A stretch of DNA of 64,000 bases from Leuconostoc gelidum subsp. gelidum KCTC 3527 (GCF_000166715.1 NZ_AEMI01000036.1:165188-229187), one strand, 5' to 3'. Numbered from the stretch's first letter, positions 37,153 through 46,735 are shown. A program made the numbers and translations. Notes: generated by a model from the letters alone, not told the origin.

Positions 37153-37408
37153 TGTTTGATTTCAAAGGTTTTTTAACCATGAGTTATGTGCCAGCATTTA
37201 TGAAGTTATTTGGCTAATGTTAAATATGGCCATCGTATTTTTTAAAAATGGTGTGAAATAGTAGAAACAGTCATTGCTCAAAATTGATGATTTAACCATG
37301 ATAAATGCCTATGATTTGATAAAAAAGACATGATCTAAAAAACATTTGTAGATTGTATAGACCTTTAGTCTATAAATGAATGAACAAGATAGGTAAATAG
37401 TTTAGATG
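37153..37408. other. Non-coding stretch after MBL gene
   Basis: No open frame of note and no hairpin with T tract until 37409. AT-rich with several degenerate direct words; may be decayed DNA. Nothing supported here. Confidence 0.3.
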
Positions 37409-37437
37409 ACGCTTACATCATTTGTGAGCGTTTTTTT
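37409..37437 (+). terminator. Terminator, distal to importer operon
   Basis: ACGCTTACA (37409-37417), loop TCATT, TGTGAGCGT (37423-37431), then TTTTTT. It lies 260 bp after the MBL stop. Confidence 0.75.
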
Positions 37438-37535
37438 GAGGAAAGGGCAATATCGGATATGGCATTTTAAACGCAATGAGAGAGTACCAGAATAAAAGAA
37501 AAGTATAGTTAGAAACAAACCGGTGGTTCAAGTGT

Positions 37536-37844
37536 TTAGATAAAGATTATTAAAACAATAAAAATTAATGTTATAAGAAATCTTGTGAGATGATGTTTGA
37601 TATGAAATGAATTGTTTTGTAATCCGTTTAGAATAGCTGTTAGCTCAAAAATTATCAGCCCAATAATCGCTACTGTTTTAAATAATCCTAGGTTCATGAA
37701 GTTTGATAATAATATAGTGAATCCACTGATAAGATTTAATATATTACCCCAACGACTTTTAGAATTGAGTTCTTTTACTGAGGCAAGTATCATTAGTAAG
37801 GCATAAAGTGAAACAATTATTTTGATAATTATAATCGACATCAT
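37536..37844 (-). CDS. Small membrane protein of unknown function
   Basis: 102 residues with about three helices (IIIIKIIVSLYALLMILA, ILNLISGFTILLSNF, FLITLIFIVLIIFI). Two ATGs in tandem (37844, 37841); ribosome site poor (GAAACGAG). No family recognised. It has its own AT-rich upstream region and no operon partner. It could be real or a chance frame in AT-rich DNA, but hydrophobic pattern and charged ends favour real. Confidence 0.45.
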   Translation of the reverse strand: MMSIIIIKIIVSLYALLMILASVKELNSKSRWGNILNLISGFTILLSNFMNLGLFKTVAIIGLIIFELTAILNGLQNNSFHIKHHLTRFLITLIFIVLIIFI

Positions 37845-38166
37845 TGTTTGAATCTCGTTTCTTTAATTAATTTTAAACTTACAATAATCTTACCATATTT
37901 TCATTTATTTTATTAATATGATTAATAAAATTTCTTGTATCGTTAAAATATTATGATAATACAGACTTTACGAATGTTTTATTGTTGGCTGTGATTCGAT
38001 TTATATAATAAGATGACAAATGGGAATATAGTTATCCAATTACCATACCTAATGACTTCTGAATCATGACGAAGCTGAATTAGCTTTTGATAGGATAAAA
38101 TACAGAAGATTTGACAGATAGAGATTTTTGAGCATTTATTTCGGGGTAATTATTATTTGGCGCATA
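37845..38166. other. AT-rich gap without gene
   Basis: Between the small membrane gene and the glucosidase fragment. No frame, hairpin-terminator or RNA gene recognised. Confidence 0.3.
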
Positions 38167-38577
38167 TCAAGGTGTTATTGTTGAGAATCCAGCGTTAATT
38201 TCTTTATTCCATTGAATTGGTGTTCTAGCGTTATCACGCGACAGATTTGCTAAATATTTTAACATTGTTTCTGAATTTACAAGGTATTTTTGATTGACTA
38301 GCTTATTATAGAAATTAAGTAATTCAATATCTTTATATTGTTCTAATTTAGTAAAATGACCATCGACTCCTTTGTTTAACCAGAAACGTTCAACATCAAA
38401 TACGACTTCGCAAACTTCTGGGTTTTCCCAGTTAATATCTGGTTGACTTTCGGAAAATGTGTGTAAATAGCACGGATTTCGTTCAGGAACATAAGTCCAG
38501 GCTGAGCCACCGAATGCCGCTAGCCAATTGTTTGGTTCATGGCCATTAACAGGATCTTTCCAAATATCTTTATTTCT
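38167..38577 (-). pseudogene. Decayed GH13 oligo-1,6 / glucan-1,6-alpha-glucosidase
   Basis: The minus strand, in one frame, reads DIWKDPVNGHEPNNW, AFGGSAWTYVPE, YLHTFSESQPDINWENPEV and FWLNKGVDG, classic family-31 GH13 sequence, then jumps in frame to FTKLEQYKDIELLNFYNKLV and LSRDNARTPIQWNKEINAGFSTITP, which belong far downstream in the intact enzyme, and ends at a TGA (38169). So the catalytic nucleophile and most of the barrel are deleted; a stop codon and no start lie at the 5' side. A remnant of isomalto-oligosaccharide use. Confidence 0.85.
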
Positions 38578-38679
38578 TTAATAAACATATTTTAAATAAT
38601 TAAGCAAACGTAGGTACAGAGAGGAATATCCGATACTATGTTAAAAAATCATAAAACTAATGTGATAAGTACTGATAGT

Positions 38680-38696
38680 GGCACATAAGTTGTGCC
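38680..38696. repeat. Short hairpin GGCACA/TGTGCC
   Basis: GGCACA (38680-38685), loop TAAGT, TGTGCC (38691-38696), in the 290-bp gap before the XRE gene. No T tract. The gap also holds GGGGGAG followed by a 7-codon frame (38777 on), probably chance. Confidence 0.3.
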
Positions 38697-38837
38697 GTTT
38701 GAGGGAAGTGTTGTTGCTCTTTGCTAGAATTCAGATGGTGATTAGATCAGCCAGTTTGTTCGAGGGGGAGTGAGTTATGGCGATAATTAGTAAAATATAA
38801 GTTAAAATCAGCGACACAAGTCAAAAAAGTTAATATG

Positions 38838-38853
38838 GTCATATATAAATGAC
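38838..38853 (+). promoter_or_regulatory. Operator/-10 region of XRE gene
   Basis: GTCAT (38838-38842) and ATGAC (38849-38853) flank ATATAA, which also offers a TATAAA -10. A small XRE repressor could autoregulate here. Confidence 0.4.
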
Positions 38854-38866
38854 ATTGGAGTTTAGC

Positions 38867-39067
38867 ATGAATCATGTCAAAACGTATCGTAAAGCAAAAA
38901 AAATGTCACAGTATGAACTAGCACAATCAATAGGTGTGGCGAGACAGACTATTAACTTGATTGAAAATGATAAGTATAATCCCTCATTAGCGCTTTGTTT
39001 AAAATTAGCTCATGTGCTTGATACTGATTTGAATGCACTTTTCTGGGAGGAAAAAAATGAAAACTAA
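38867..39067 (+). CDS. XRE family regulator, small
   Basis: 66-residue Cro/CI-type helix-turn-helix: VKTYRKAKKMSQYELAQSIGVARQTINLIENDKYNPSLALCLKLA, then a short tail ALFWEEKNEN. ATG 38867 with TTGGAG upstream is chosen; the longer frame to 38849 lacks a site. It overlaps the next gene by 11 bp. Such short XRE proteins typically pair with a membrane partner. Confidence 0.88.
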   Translation: MNHVKTYRKAKKMSQYELAQSIGVARQTINLIENDKYNPSLALCLKLAHVLDTDLNALFWEEKNEN

Positions 39068-39581
39068 GGAAACATTTGCAACAAAAATGATAAAACGCTT
39101 TTATGGCGTTCAAGGGGTATTAGACGAGTATAGGCGGCAAGAACTTTATAAGATTGGTAATACTGGGTTTATGGCAATGTTTTGCTATATGCTATTGAGT
39201 AATTGTATTGTTTTATTAATTCTTAGTCTCGATAACTATAAACATTCAGAGGACCTAATTACCTGGTATATTATGGCCAATCTATTATTTGTCGTGTTCG
39301 GCACCAGTGGATATATTATTATTACAACCAAGCGAAGACATTTAATTGAAAATGAAGTTGAAGCAAAAGATATTCAAAGCCAAAAGAAACGTTTAGCGTA
39401 TATATCTATTAGACAAGGTGTATGTTTTGGAACATTGACCTTTATTTTTAATGGCATCACGTCTCCAGGTTTTAGTGATTTAACATCATGGCACACAATG
39501 ATAGTGTACATTATTGAAGGTGTTTTTTTTGGTATAGTTATGTACTTTTTCCAAAAAATGAATTTAAAGACAGTAAAGTAG
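39057..39581 (+). CDS. DUF3278-type membrane protein
   Basis: 174 residues. N-terminal soluble stretch (KTKETFATKMIKRFYGVQGVLDEYRRQELYKIGNTGF) then four helices (about 38-60, 73-95, 116-136, 145-165). N terminus and pairing with a small XRE gene fit DUF3278 proteins of lactobacilli and streptococci. ATG 39057 with GGGAGGAAAAAA upstream, within the XRE end. Function unknown; a sensor or anti-regulator role is only conjecture. Confidence 0.7.
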   Translation: MKTKETFATKMIKRFYGVQGVLDEYRRQELYKIGNTGFMAMFCYMLLSNCIVLLILSLDNYKHSEDLITWYIMANLLFVVFGTSGYIIITTKRRHLIENEVEAKDIQSQKKRLAYISIRQGVCFGTLTFIFNGITSPGFSDLTSWHTMIVYIIEGVFFGIVMYFFQKMNLKTVK

Positions 39582-39600
39582 TTAATATGATGAATAGAAT

Positions 39601-39649
39601 CTAATAGCTTGGACAGAATAACAATCTGGCTAAGCTATTAGGTTTTTTT
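39601..39649 (+). terminator. Terminator of XRE-DUF3278 pair
   Basis: CTAATAGCTT (39601-39610) pairs with AAGCTATTAG (39632-39641), extended by CAGA/TCTG inside, then TTTTTTTG. Confidence 0.85.
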
Positions 39650-39757
39650 GACATAATGAACACTAATTTATTTTATCTATGTGATAGTTTCAGGGGTAGA
39701 GCTACTTTAGCGCCAGAAACTAATTTGCAATGTACGAGTGATAGTGTAAAATTAAGA

Positions 39758-39776
39758 TATAATGTAAACGCTTACA
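39758..39776 (+). promoter_or_regulatory. -10 and cre of lrgAB
   Basis: TATAAT (39758-39763) directly joined to a perfect-consensus cre TGTAAACGCTTACA (39763-39776). CcpA binding would block initiation. No good -35 at 17 bp. AGGAG at 39786-39790 then ATG 39800. Confidence 0.8.
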
Positions 39777-39799
39777 ATAATGAACAGGAGTATCTTGCT

Positions 39800-40207
39800 A
39801 TGGAAAATAATCACAAAAAAGAAGCTGCGCCACTATTAACGCAATTCCTTATTTTTAGCACTATTTTATTAGTAGCCAATATCTTATCAATCGGAATTTC
39901 ATTAATGTGGTCTGAATTTCCAGTGCCCACACCATTAATTGGTTTGATATTGTTGTTCATGGCGCTTGTCAGTGGACTTGTTAAATTAGAACAAGTAGAA
40001 AGCCTATCGACAAACTTAATCGGTTTAATTGGATTGTTATTTGTACCTTCTGGTATTTCACTTGCTAGTTCGCTGGATTTATTTAAACAAGAGGGCATTA
40101 AAATTATCGTGGTCGTTATTATTTCAACTGTCGTCCTTTTGTTGTCAATTGCTTACACATCACAACTAGTGGCGAAAATTAATGATAAATTACACCATAA
40201 ATCATAG
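39800..40207 (+). CDS. lrgA: LrgA/CidA-family membrane protein
   Basis: 135 residues, four helices, holin-like family: LLTQFLIFSTILLVANILSIG, VPTPLIGLILLFMALVSGLVKLEQVE, LLFVPSGISLA. The PTPLIGLILLF and LFVPSGI blocks are diagnostic. LrgAB/CidAB were described as murein-hydrolase regulators, and homologues (PftAB in Bacillus subtilis) as pyruvate transporters. ATG 39800 has AGGAG; the frame upstream includes promoter and cre and is discarded. Confidence 0.88.
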   Translation: MENNHKKEAAPLLTQFLIFSTILLVANILSIGISLMWSEFPVPTPLIGLILLFMALVSGLVKLEQVESLSTNLIGLIGLLFVPSGISLASSLDLFKQEGIKIIVVVIISTVVLLLSIAYTSQLVAKINDKLHHKS

Positions 40208-40225
40208 GTGGATAGGAGTAAGAAT

Positions 40226-40972
40226 ATGTTATCTTTTTTAAGCACACCGTTTTGGGGCATTTTTTTAACAATTATCGTTTATTGGATTGGTCAACAACTG
40301 TTCAAGAAATTTCCGATTTTTATCTTTCAACCTTTGTTTATTGGAATGGTACTAGGTATTTTAGTCTTGATTGGTTTATCAGGTCTATTGCGTCAACCTA
40401 TCGTGTCACTTTATAAACAGTATAAAGTTGGCGGAGATTTAATTTTTTGGTTCTTAAGTCCAGCAACTATGGCATTTGCAGTTCCACTTTACAAACGTCG
40501 TGATTTGGTGAAACGTTATTGGTTACGAATTTTTACTTCTCTATTCGTTGGATTGACCATAGCATTATTTATTATTTTTGCCATTTCTCGCCTGTTTGGG
40601 TTATCCAAAATTGCAACAATTGCTATGCTACCACAAGCCGCAACGACTGCAATCGCCTTACCAATTTCGTCTGTCATTGCTGGTGGCGGTCAATTAGGTA
40701 CAACTGCTTCATCAATTACAGCGATGGCAGTTATTGTCAATGCTGTTGTAATCTATGCTTTAGGTAGCCAAATTGTTAGATGGTTTAGATTAGATAAAGA
40801 TCCGATGGGATTAGGACTGGCGTTTGGTACTGCTGGACATGCCATTGGTTCAGCAAAAGCCATAGAAATTGGTGAGGTAGAGGGTGCTATGGCGTCTATA
40901 TCAATGGTGGTTATTGGGTTAATTGTTGATTTAATTGTACCAACATTTGCTAAATTAATGGGACTTATGTAG
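40226..40972 (+). CDS. lrgB: LrgB/CidB-family membrane protein
   Basis: 248 residues, multiple helices. Diagnostic segments: FGLSKIATIAMLPQAATTAIALPISSVIAGG and GLAFGTAGHAIGSAKAIEIGEVEGAMAS. Second subunit with LrgA. ATG 40226 has AGGAG eight bases upstream; a GTG at 40208 overlaps the lrgA stop. Lies 130 bp before pyruvate oxidase, which supports a pyruvate-linked role. Confidence 0.9.
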   Translation: MLSFLSTPFWGIFLTIIVYWIGQQLFKKFPIFIFQPLFIGMVLGILVLIGLSGLLRQPIVSLYKQYKVGGDLIFWFLSPATMAFAVPLYKRRDLVKRYWLRIFTSLFVGLTIALFIIFAISRLFGLSKIATIAMLPQAATTAIALPISSVIAGGGQLGTTASSITAMAVIVNAVVIYALGSQIVRWFRLDKDPMGLGLAFGTAGHAIGSAKAIEIGEVEGAMASISMVVIGLIVDLIVPTFAKLMGLM

Positions 40973-41010
40973 TTTAAATCATAACAGATTCAAATAATTA
41001 ACTGAGTGAC

Positions 41011-41067
41011 TTGATTTTGTGAATTATTTGAGATAAAATTTTATTTATCGCTATGAAAGCGCTTTCA
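41011..41067 (+). promoter_or_regulatory. Promoter with cre, pyruvate oxidase
   Basis: TTGATT (41011-41016), 17-bp spacer, TAAAAT (41034-41039), then perfect palindromic cre TGAAAGCGCTTTCA (41054-41067) around +9 to +22. CcpA repression expected. Confidence 0.85.
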
Positions 41068-41102
41068 TGAACAGCGCTTTTTCATTTAGGAGGAAATATC
41101 AG

Positions 41103-42923
41103 ATGTCAGATAAAAAAATATCAGCTGGGTTAGCAGCTTTGAAAGTTATGGAAGGATGGGGTGTTCACACAATATATGGGATTCCTTCCGGAACATTGAG
41201 TGGTTTGATGGATGCGATGGGACATCCTGAAAATAATATCAAATTCTTGCAAGTGAAACATGAAGAAGTCGCTGCTATGGCTGCCGTCATGCAATGGAAA
41301 TTTGGCGGTAAGTTGGGTGTTGCCGTCGGATCAGGTGGACCTGGTGCGACGCATTTGATTAACGGTCTATATGATGCAGCAATGGATAATACACCAGTAT
41401 TGGCCATTTTAGGATCAAAGCCAGTGCGAGAGTTGAATATGGATTCGTTCCAAGAGTTGAATCAGAACCCAATGTATGAAAACATTGCCGTTTATAATCG
41501 TCGTGTGGCTACTGCGGAACAATTACCTCACTTGGTTGATGATGCAATCCGAACAGCAATTGCGAAACGTGGTGTTGCCGTTCTTGAAGTACCTGCTGAT
41601 TTTGGATTTTCAGAAATTGATGCTAATTCAATTTATTCATCACCATTATATTCGTCAGGTTTGAAGTATAAAGAATATAAGTCGGCTCCTGTTGACGCAA
41701 CAGACATCGATGAAGCTGTTGTGTTGTTGAACCAAGCAAAGCGTCCAGTAATTTATGCTGGTGTCGGCACGATGGGTCACGGTTCAGCAGTCCAAGAGTT
41801 GGCACACAAGATTAAGGCACCAATTATCACAACTGGTAAGAACTTCGAGACTTTCGAATGGGATTTTGAAGCTTTCACTGGATCGACATTCCGAGTTGGT
41901 TGGAAGCCAGCTAACGAAGCTGTTCTTGAAGCAGACACTGTATTGTTTGTCGGAACAAATTTCCCATTCTCAGAGGTTGAAGGTACATTCCGTCATGTTG
42001 ATAAGTTTATTCAAATCGACAATAATCCTGCAATGTTAGGCAAACGTCACCAAACTGATGTTGCTATTCTAGGTGATGCGGGTGAAGCGATTGATGAAAT
42101 ACTTGCCAAAGTTTCCCCAATTACAGAATCAGCGTGGTGGCAGGCTAACGTTAAAAACGTGCAAAACTGGCGTGATTACATGAACAAACTTGAACAAAAA
42201 ACTGAAGGGGACCTTCAAGCTTATCAAGTTTACAATGCCATTAACAAGTATGCAGCGGAAGATGCTATCTTTTCAACTGATGTTGGTAACGTGACACAAA
42301 TGTCAATTCGTCACCTGCACATGACACCTAAGAATATGTGGCGCACATCACCATTGTTTGCAACAATGGGTATTGGTTTGCCAGGAGGTATTGGCGCTAA
42401 GAATACTTATCCAGATCGTCAAGTTTGGAACTTAATGGGTGATGGTGCCTTTTCAATGACGTATCCAGATGTTGTCACAAACGTCCGGTATGACTTACCA
42501 GTCATCAACGTTGTTTTCACAAATACCGAATATGGTTTCATCAAGAACAAGTACGAAGACACAAATACGTATAATTTTGGCGTTGACTTTACTGATGTTG
42601 ATTATGCTAAAATTGCTGAAGCACAGGGTGCTATTGGTTTGACTGTCAGCCGTATTGAAGATATTGACCATATTATGAAAGAGGCAGTCGACTACTATAA
42701 CCAAGGACGTGTTGTTGTTATTGATGCAAAGATCACTAAGGATCGTCCAATACCTGTAGAAACATTGAAGGTGGATACAAGCTTGTACAGTGAAGACGTT
42801 GTTAATGCTTATAAAGAAAGATATGAAGCACAAGAATTAGTGCCATTCCGTGAATTCCTTGAGGATGGGGGATTAACGTCAACATACATTAAAGAAACTA
42901 GTGATAACAAGTATAGTTTCTAA
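41103..42923 (+). CDS. pox: Pyruvate oxidase
   Basis: TPP/FAD enzyme: pyruvate + phosphate + O2 to acetyl phosphate, CO2 and H2O2. 606 residues, normal. Pyr domain with [15 protein letters not shown] and the catalytic Glu in [14 protein letters not shown] motif [29 protein letters not shown] near 440-470. ATG 41103 with AGGAGG is chosen; the open upstream frame covers the cre. Acetyl phosphate feeds acetate kinase. It follows lrgAB, sharing catabolite control. Confidence 0.95.
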   Translation: MSDKKISAGLAALKVMEGWGVHTIYGIPSGTLSGLMDAMGHPENNIKFLQVKHEEVAAMAAVMQWKFGGKLGVAVGSGGPGATHLINGLYDAAMDNTPVLAILGSKPVRELNMDSFQELNQNPMYENIAVYNRRVATAEQLPHLVDDAIRTAIAKRGVAVLEVPADFGFSEIDANSIYSSPLYSSGLKYKEYKSAPVDATDIDEAVVLLNQAKRPVIYAGVGTMGHGSAVQELAHKIKAPIITTGKNFETFEWDFEAFTGSTFRVGWKPANEAVLEADTVLFVGTNFPFSEVEGTFRHVDKFIQIDNNPAMLGKRHQTDVAILGDAGEAIDEILAKVSPITESAWWQANVKNVQNWRDYMNKLEQKTEGDLQAYQVYNAINKYAAEDAIFSTDVGNVTQMSIRHLHMTPKNMWRTSPLFATMGIGLPGGIGAKNTYPDRQVWNLMGDGAFSMTYPDVVTNVRYDLPVINVVFTNTEYGFIKNKYEDTNTYNFGVDFTDVDYAKIAEAQGAIGLTVSRIEDIDHIMKEAVDYYNQGRVVVIDAKITKDRPIPVETLKVDTSLYSEDVVNAYKERYEAQELVPFREFLEDGGLTSTYIKETSDNKYSF

Positions 42924-42925
42924 AC

Positions 42926-42959
42926 AAAACGCGATCCAAAATATTTTGGATCGCGTTTT
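42926..42959 (+). terminator. Terminator of pox
   Basis: Perfect palindrome: AAAACGCGATCCAAAAT and its complement (42926-42959), ending GCGTTTTATT. The following 200 bases to the exporter stop hold nothing recognised. Confidence 0.9.
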
Positions 42960-43159
42960 ATTATGAATATTAAAGGTATTTTGTAAAATGTATTGTTTGT
43001 CTGGCTGTTATTCATATTAATTTACCAATAAGAGGGGATCTTATTTCAACATTACTGACGTCTTAGATTGTATTGTATAGCTTAATAAATAGTCATGAGA
43101 ATTATCTGTTTTTCAATCTACCGAACAATTAAAAAGGCTAAATAATGTTAATTACTACG

Positions 43160-44110
43160 CTACCGATTCATATTACCGCCATAAATACCAAGAATAATAA
43201 TAACTACACCAAGGACTATAACAAAGTTTGGCAAACTATTGCCTAAAATTATAATCCCTAGCAATATTGAAAATATGATTTCCATTGATTGGGTCGATTC
43301 AATATTGGCTAGTTTTTTCATATCAGTCATGACTAGTGAAGTTGCGTGAAAGAATAGGCCTGTTGCTATCACACCGGAAAAAAGAGCGACTAGAAATGTT
43401 GCTTCCACTTGACCAAAAGATGGCCCACCGAACTTAATATAAGTCCCTACAGATAGGCATAACCATGTGGGGTAGGTACAAACTAGCATACCAAATAATC
43501 TTTCGAACCCATTTAGAGAAGCACTGACAGGCATCACCATCCTATTACCCATCGGATAACTGATAGCAGCGACAAACATCATAACTAGCGCAATACCGAA
43601 GTTTGGGATCACACCGTCAACCATTAAATAGTTTAATACAGTTAAAGCGACACCAATAAGTATTAAAAATAACCATGGCAAAATTGATAGCGGTATTTTT
43701 TGTCGAGGAATTCTGTACGCGCTGTTTTTTGTCGTATTAATTAGGGGTGAAATAAGAACACCTAGCACGATAGTGATTTGCCACATACTTGCAGTGAGCC
43801 AACCTGGGAATATACTATTAGCAAAACAAAGCGGCACGTAAAACAAAACGAAGCACAGATGACTGCCAATAAACCACTTCATTTTGTTTGATTTGATGAG
43901 TCGAATGACGTGGTTTATTGAGAAACTATTACTAAATAAAAAGCGAATCAGTAAGAGTAGTGGCATCATCCATAAGTATCTCAGTATTGCAGACCAAATC
44001 CATGATCCAGTACTTTTTGCCATCAATTCATTCAGAACGAAAGTCAAAGAAAAGAAAAATGCCGACACAATACCAATAAAATTAGGTGCCTTTAATACTC
44101 TAGTAATCAT
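43160..44110 (-). CDS. EmrE-like multidrug resistance efflux transporter (DMT superfamily)
   Basis: 316 residues, ten helices. FIGIVSAFFFSLTFVLNELMAKSTGSWIWSAILRY opens the protein and is typical of the Pfam multidrug-efflux EmrE-like family (long form). AGCGAGG precedes the ATG. Follows an XRE-cupin regulator by 15 bp, so one operon; the regulator likely controls the exporter in response to its substrate. Confidence 0.8.
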   Translation of the reverse strand: MITRVLKAPNFIGIVSAFFFSLTFVLNELMAKSTGSWIWSAILRYLWMMPLLLLIRFLFSNSFSINHVIRLIKSNKMKWFIGSHLCFVLFYVPLCFANSIFPGWLTASMWQITIVLGVLISPLINTTKNSAYRIPRQKIPLSILPWLFLILIGVALTVLNYLMVDGVIPNFGIALVMMFVAAISYPMGNRMVMPVSASLNGFERLFGMLVCTYPTWLCLSVGTYIKFGGPSFGQVEATFLVALFSGVIATGLFFHATSLVMTDMKKLANIESTQSMEIIFSILLGIIILGNSLPNFVIVLGVVIIILGIYGGNMNR

Positions 44111-44125
44111 TATAAATACCTCGCT

Positions 44126-44680
44126 TTATAGCGTATTTTCATACAGCATAATACAATAGAATTCACAGTCGTCTGATTCTTGATTGATATATTGATGTCC
44201 AACTTGTGCATTAAATTTAGCTAGTTCTCCCACATGAATCATATGGCTTACATTTTCAACAACGATTGTTAATGCACCCCTTGTTACGATTAACATTTCA
44301 ATTGTATTGTTAACATGCGGTTCTGAATATCTTTCTGCTTGGCTACTAAGTGAAATCTTGAAAGTTTCGAAATTATCATTTACAGAGGTATTAAATGTTG
44401 TTTGAATCGTGACACCTATATTCTCGGTATCAATCATATGTAAATCGGATTGCGTGACGAGCTCAAAATCAATACCTGCCTTTGAAAAAAAATAATTAAT
44501 CGGAATACCAAGACCACTCGAAATTTTCCAAAGATTATCAATTGATGGTGAAGTTTTGCCAGTTTCAATATTATGCAGCGTTGGTTTACTGACACCGGTC
44601 ATTTCAGCAACATTATCTAAAGTCATATTTTTTTCGATACGTACCTTTTTCAAGTTTTCTCCGACTAGTTTTCCAATCAT
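44126..44680 (-). CDS. XRE regulator with C-terminal cupin
   Basis: 184 residues: HTH at about 5-60 (LKKVRIEKNMTLDNVAEMTGVSKPTLHNIETGKTSPSIDNLWKIS) and a cupin_2 domain at about 110-180 (PHVNNTIEMLIVTRGALTIVV, HVGELAKFNAQVGHQYIN). This SinR-like/cupin layout senses a small ligand. AAAAGGGG lies before the ATG. Heads the exporter operon. Confidence 0.88.
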   Translation of the reverse strand: MIGKLVGENLKKVRIEKNMTLDNVAEMTGVSKPTLHNIETGKTSPSIDNLWKISSGLGIPINYFFSKAGIDFELVTQSDLHMIDTENIGVTIQTTFNTSVNDNFETFKISLSSQAERYSEPHVNNTIEMLIVTRGALTIVVENVSHMIHVGELAKFNAQVGHQYINQESDDCEFYCIMLYENTL

Positions 44681-44769
44681 TAGCGCCCCTTTTTATTTAC
44701 TTTATGAAATTAAATTTAATATAATGAATTATACACACTAAAATTATTTTTTACAAGTTTTTTTATGCA

Positions 44770-45080
44770 GTAGATTGCAATAATTAATCAAACACGACGT
44801 GTTGTTGAAAGACTTTTCGTGATGATTACCAAATAAGGTTTTTCAGTAGGCTAGTATTTATTCAAGCTGGCGTTATTTTAGAATACAACGCCTCACAATA
44901 GCTTTATTTTGATCAGACCATGAAGTTAAGCATTTTGTTGCGCTAGCTGGTCTACGATATGGACATTGTAAGGTATTGTGCGTTTAATTTTATGAGCAAT
45001 TGTTGATGGCGAACGACCAAGAAAGCGATCAATGGCACGAATATAAGAATGAAGTTGAAGTAATGTCTCATTTTGTTGTA
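44770..45080 (-). mobile_element. Decayed IS30-type element (remnant C)
   Basis: Left end GTAGATTGCAA (44770-44780) and AATTAATC as in remnants B and D. The minus strand at about 44940-45080 reads ETLLQLHSYIRAIDRFLGRS then PSTIAHKIKR, an IS30 helix-turn-helix. The right end is missing; instead the ClC gene starts within a few bases. Fills the 410-bp gap. Confidence 0.55.
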
Positions 45081-45090
45081 AACTAATGCT

Positions 45091-46611
45091 ATGCTAAAAA
45101 AAAGACTTCATCTTAATAATTCTAAAATTTCCATTGTTTTTTACGGCACAATTATCGGTTTTTTAACAGGATTAGTGGTTAGTTTATTTAGATTGTCGAT
45201 TGAGAAATCCTTATCATATTTTCAGTCTTTATACGTGGCTATTGGTCACGGCAATGTTCAAGCGTTAATCATTGTTATTATATTAAATGTGTTGTGTTTA
45301 TTTTTCGTATCCTGGCTGTTAAAAAAGGAACCAAATATTTCTGGTTCTGGTATACCGCAAGTCGAAGGTCTCTTAATGGGTGAGTTGACTGTCAATTGGT
45401 GGTCTACGCTTTGGCGTAAATTTGTGGCAGGTATTCTTGCTATTGGTAGTGGTTTAATGTTAGGGCGAGAGGGGCCTTCCATTCAATTAGGTGCATCAAT
45501 CGGGCAGGGTATTGCTAAATATCGGCAATTAAGCCACAATAAATCAAAAAGTTTGATTGCAAGTGGCGCGGCCGCAGGTTTATCCGCTGCATTTAATGCA
45601 CCACTAGCCGGTGTAATGTTTGTATTAGAGGAAGTTTATCACAGCATATCACCGTTTGTTTGGGTGGGTGCATTGACTGGCGCAACAGTTGCTGATTTTG
45701 TTTCAACAGTTATGTTTGGCCAAACACCAGTTTTAGCTGTTGGTCATTTAAATATTTTCCCCGTGAGATTATACTGGTTACTGTTAATATTTGGTGTAGT
45801 ATTAGGTTTGTTTGGATTTTTATATCAAAAAATATTGTTGTTTAGTTTGGCAACGTACGCTAGACTAACAATACCAAAGTATTTGTATGGTATCATACCT
45901 TTCATTTTATTAATGCCAGTTGGGATTATTTGGCCAAATCTACTAGGTGGTGGTAACAGTCTTATTTTATCTCTAAAAGACACACCACTGAATATTAAAG
46001 TGCTTTTGGTGATGCTGATGGTACGATTTATTTTTTCCATGATTAGTTATGGATCTGGGCTACCAGGTGGTATATTTTTACCTATTTTAACGTTAGGCGC
46101 ATTGAGTGGTGCGCTGATTGCCGATTTGTTTGTGTATTTTAATCTTATGCCTATGTCCTATATTTTGAATTTTGTTGTTATTGGTATGGCTGGTTATTTT
46201 GCTTGCATTGGTAAAGCGCCATTCACAGCAATCATTCTTATTATTGAAATGGTGGGCAGTATAACTCATATCTTGCCTTTAGCATTAGTCTGTTTGATTT
46301 CGTATTTAATCGTTGATTTACTCAATGGTGCTCCAATCTATGAATCTCTGCTGGAAAGATTACTGAAAAGAAGCAAGCGAGGGATGACGTCATCTGCCAT
46401 GACCACCATAGAAATATCAGTTTTAGCAGGTGGAGTAATGGAGGATCAACAAATACGAGACTTGAAATTAGTGCCTAATAGCTTAATTACATTGGTTAAA
46501 AGGTCTGATAATTTATTAATACCGAAAGGTGATTTAGTTTTACGCGCTGGCGATATTATTGACATCAGGATGAGTCAAAGTGATTCAAAAGCTTTCAGGG
46601 GTCAATTCTAA
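45091..46611 (+). CDS. ClC chloride channel / H+-Cl- exchanger with TrkA-C domain
   Basis: 506 residues. Selectivity blocks: GSGIPQVEG, GREGPSIQLGA (with gating Glu) and GLPGGIFLPILTLGA; about 18 short helices. Residues ~430-506 (TTIEISVLAGGVMEDQQIRDLKLVPNSLI...LRAGDIIDIRM) are a TrkA-C ligand-binding tail. Start ATG 45091 lacks a visible ribosome site and abuts an IS30 remnant, so the 5' region may have been replaced. Roles include acid resistance and anion balance. Confidence 0.9.
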   Translation: MLKKRLHLNNSKISIVFYGTIIGFLTGLVVSLFRLSIEKSLSYFQSLYVAIGHGNVQALIIVIILNVLCLFFVSWLLKKEPNISGSGIPQVEGLLMGELTVNWWSTLWRKFVAGILAIGSGLMLGREGPSIQLGASIGQGIAKYRQLSHNKSKSLIASGAAAGLSAAFNAPLAGVMFVLEEVYHSISPFVWVGALTGATVADFVSTVMFGQTPVLAVGHLNIFPVRLYWLLLIFGVVLGLFGFLYQKILLFSLATYARLTIPKYLYGIIPFILLMPVGIIWPNLLGGGNSLILSLKDTPLNIKVLLVMLMVRFIFSMISYGSGLPGGIFLPILTLGALSGALIADLFVYFNLMPMSYILNFVVIGMAGYFACIGKAPFTAIILIIEMVGSITHILPLALVCLISYLIVDLLNGAPIYESLLERLLKRSKRGMTSSAMTTIEISVLAGGVMEDQQIRDLKLVPNSLITLVKRSDNLLIPKGDLVLRAGDIIDIRMSQSDSKAFRGQF

Positions 46612-46654
46612 CTATCATAACTCATTGAATATGGAAAATGTGCGATTGATACAT

Positions 46655-46708
46655 TCCCTTATGAAAACAGGTTTATTATTTAAACTGTTTTCATAAGGGA
46701 GTTTTTAT
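46655..46708 (+). terminator. Terminator of ClC gene
   Basis: 16-bp arms TCCCTTATGAAAACAG (46655-46670) and the matching downstream arm (46685-46700), then GTTTTTATTTTTT. Confidence 0.85.
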
Positions 46709-46735
46709 TTTTTCAAATCATGGGAAACACAATTA

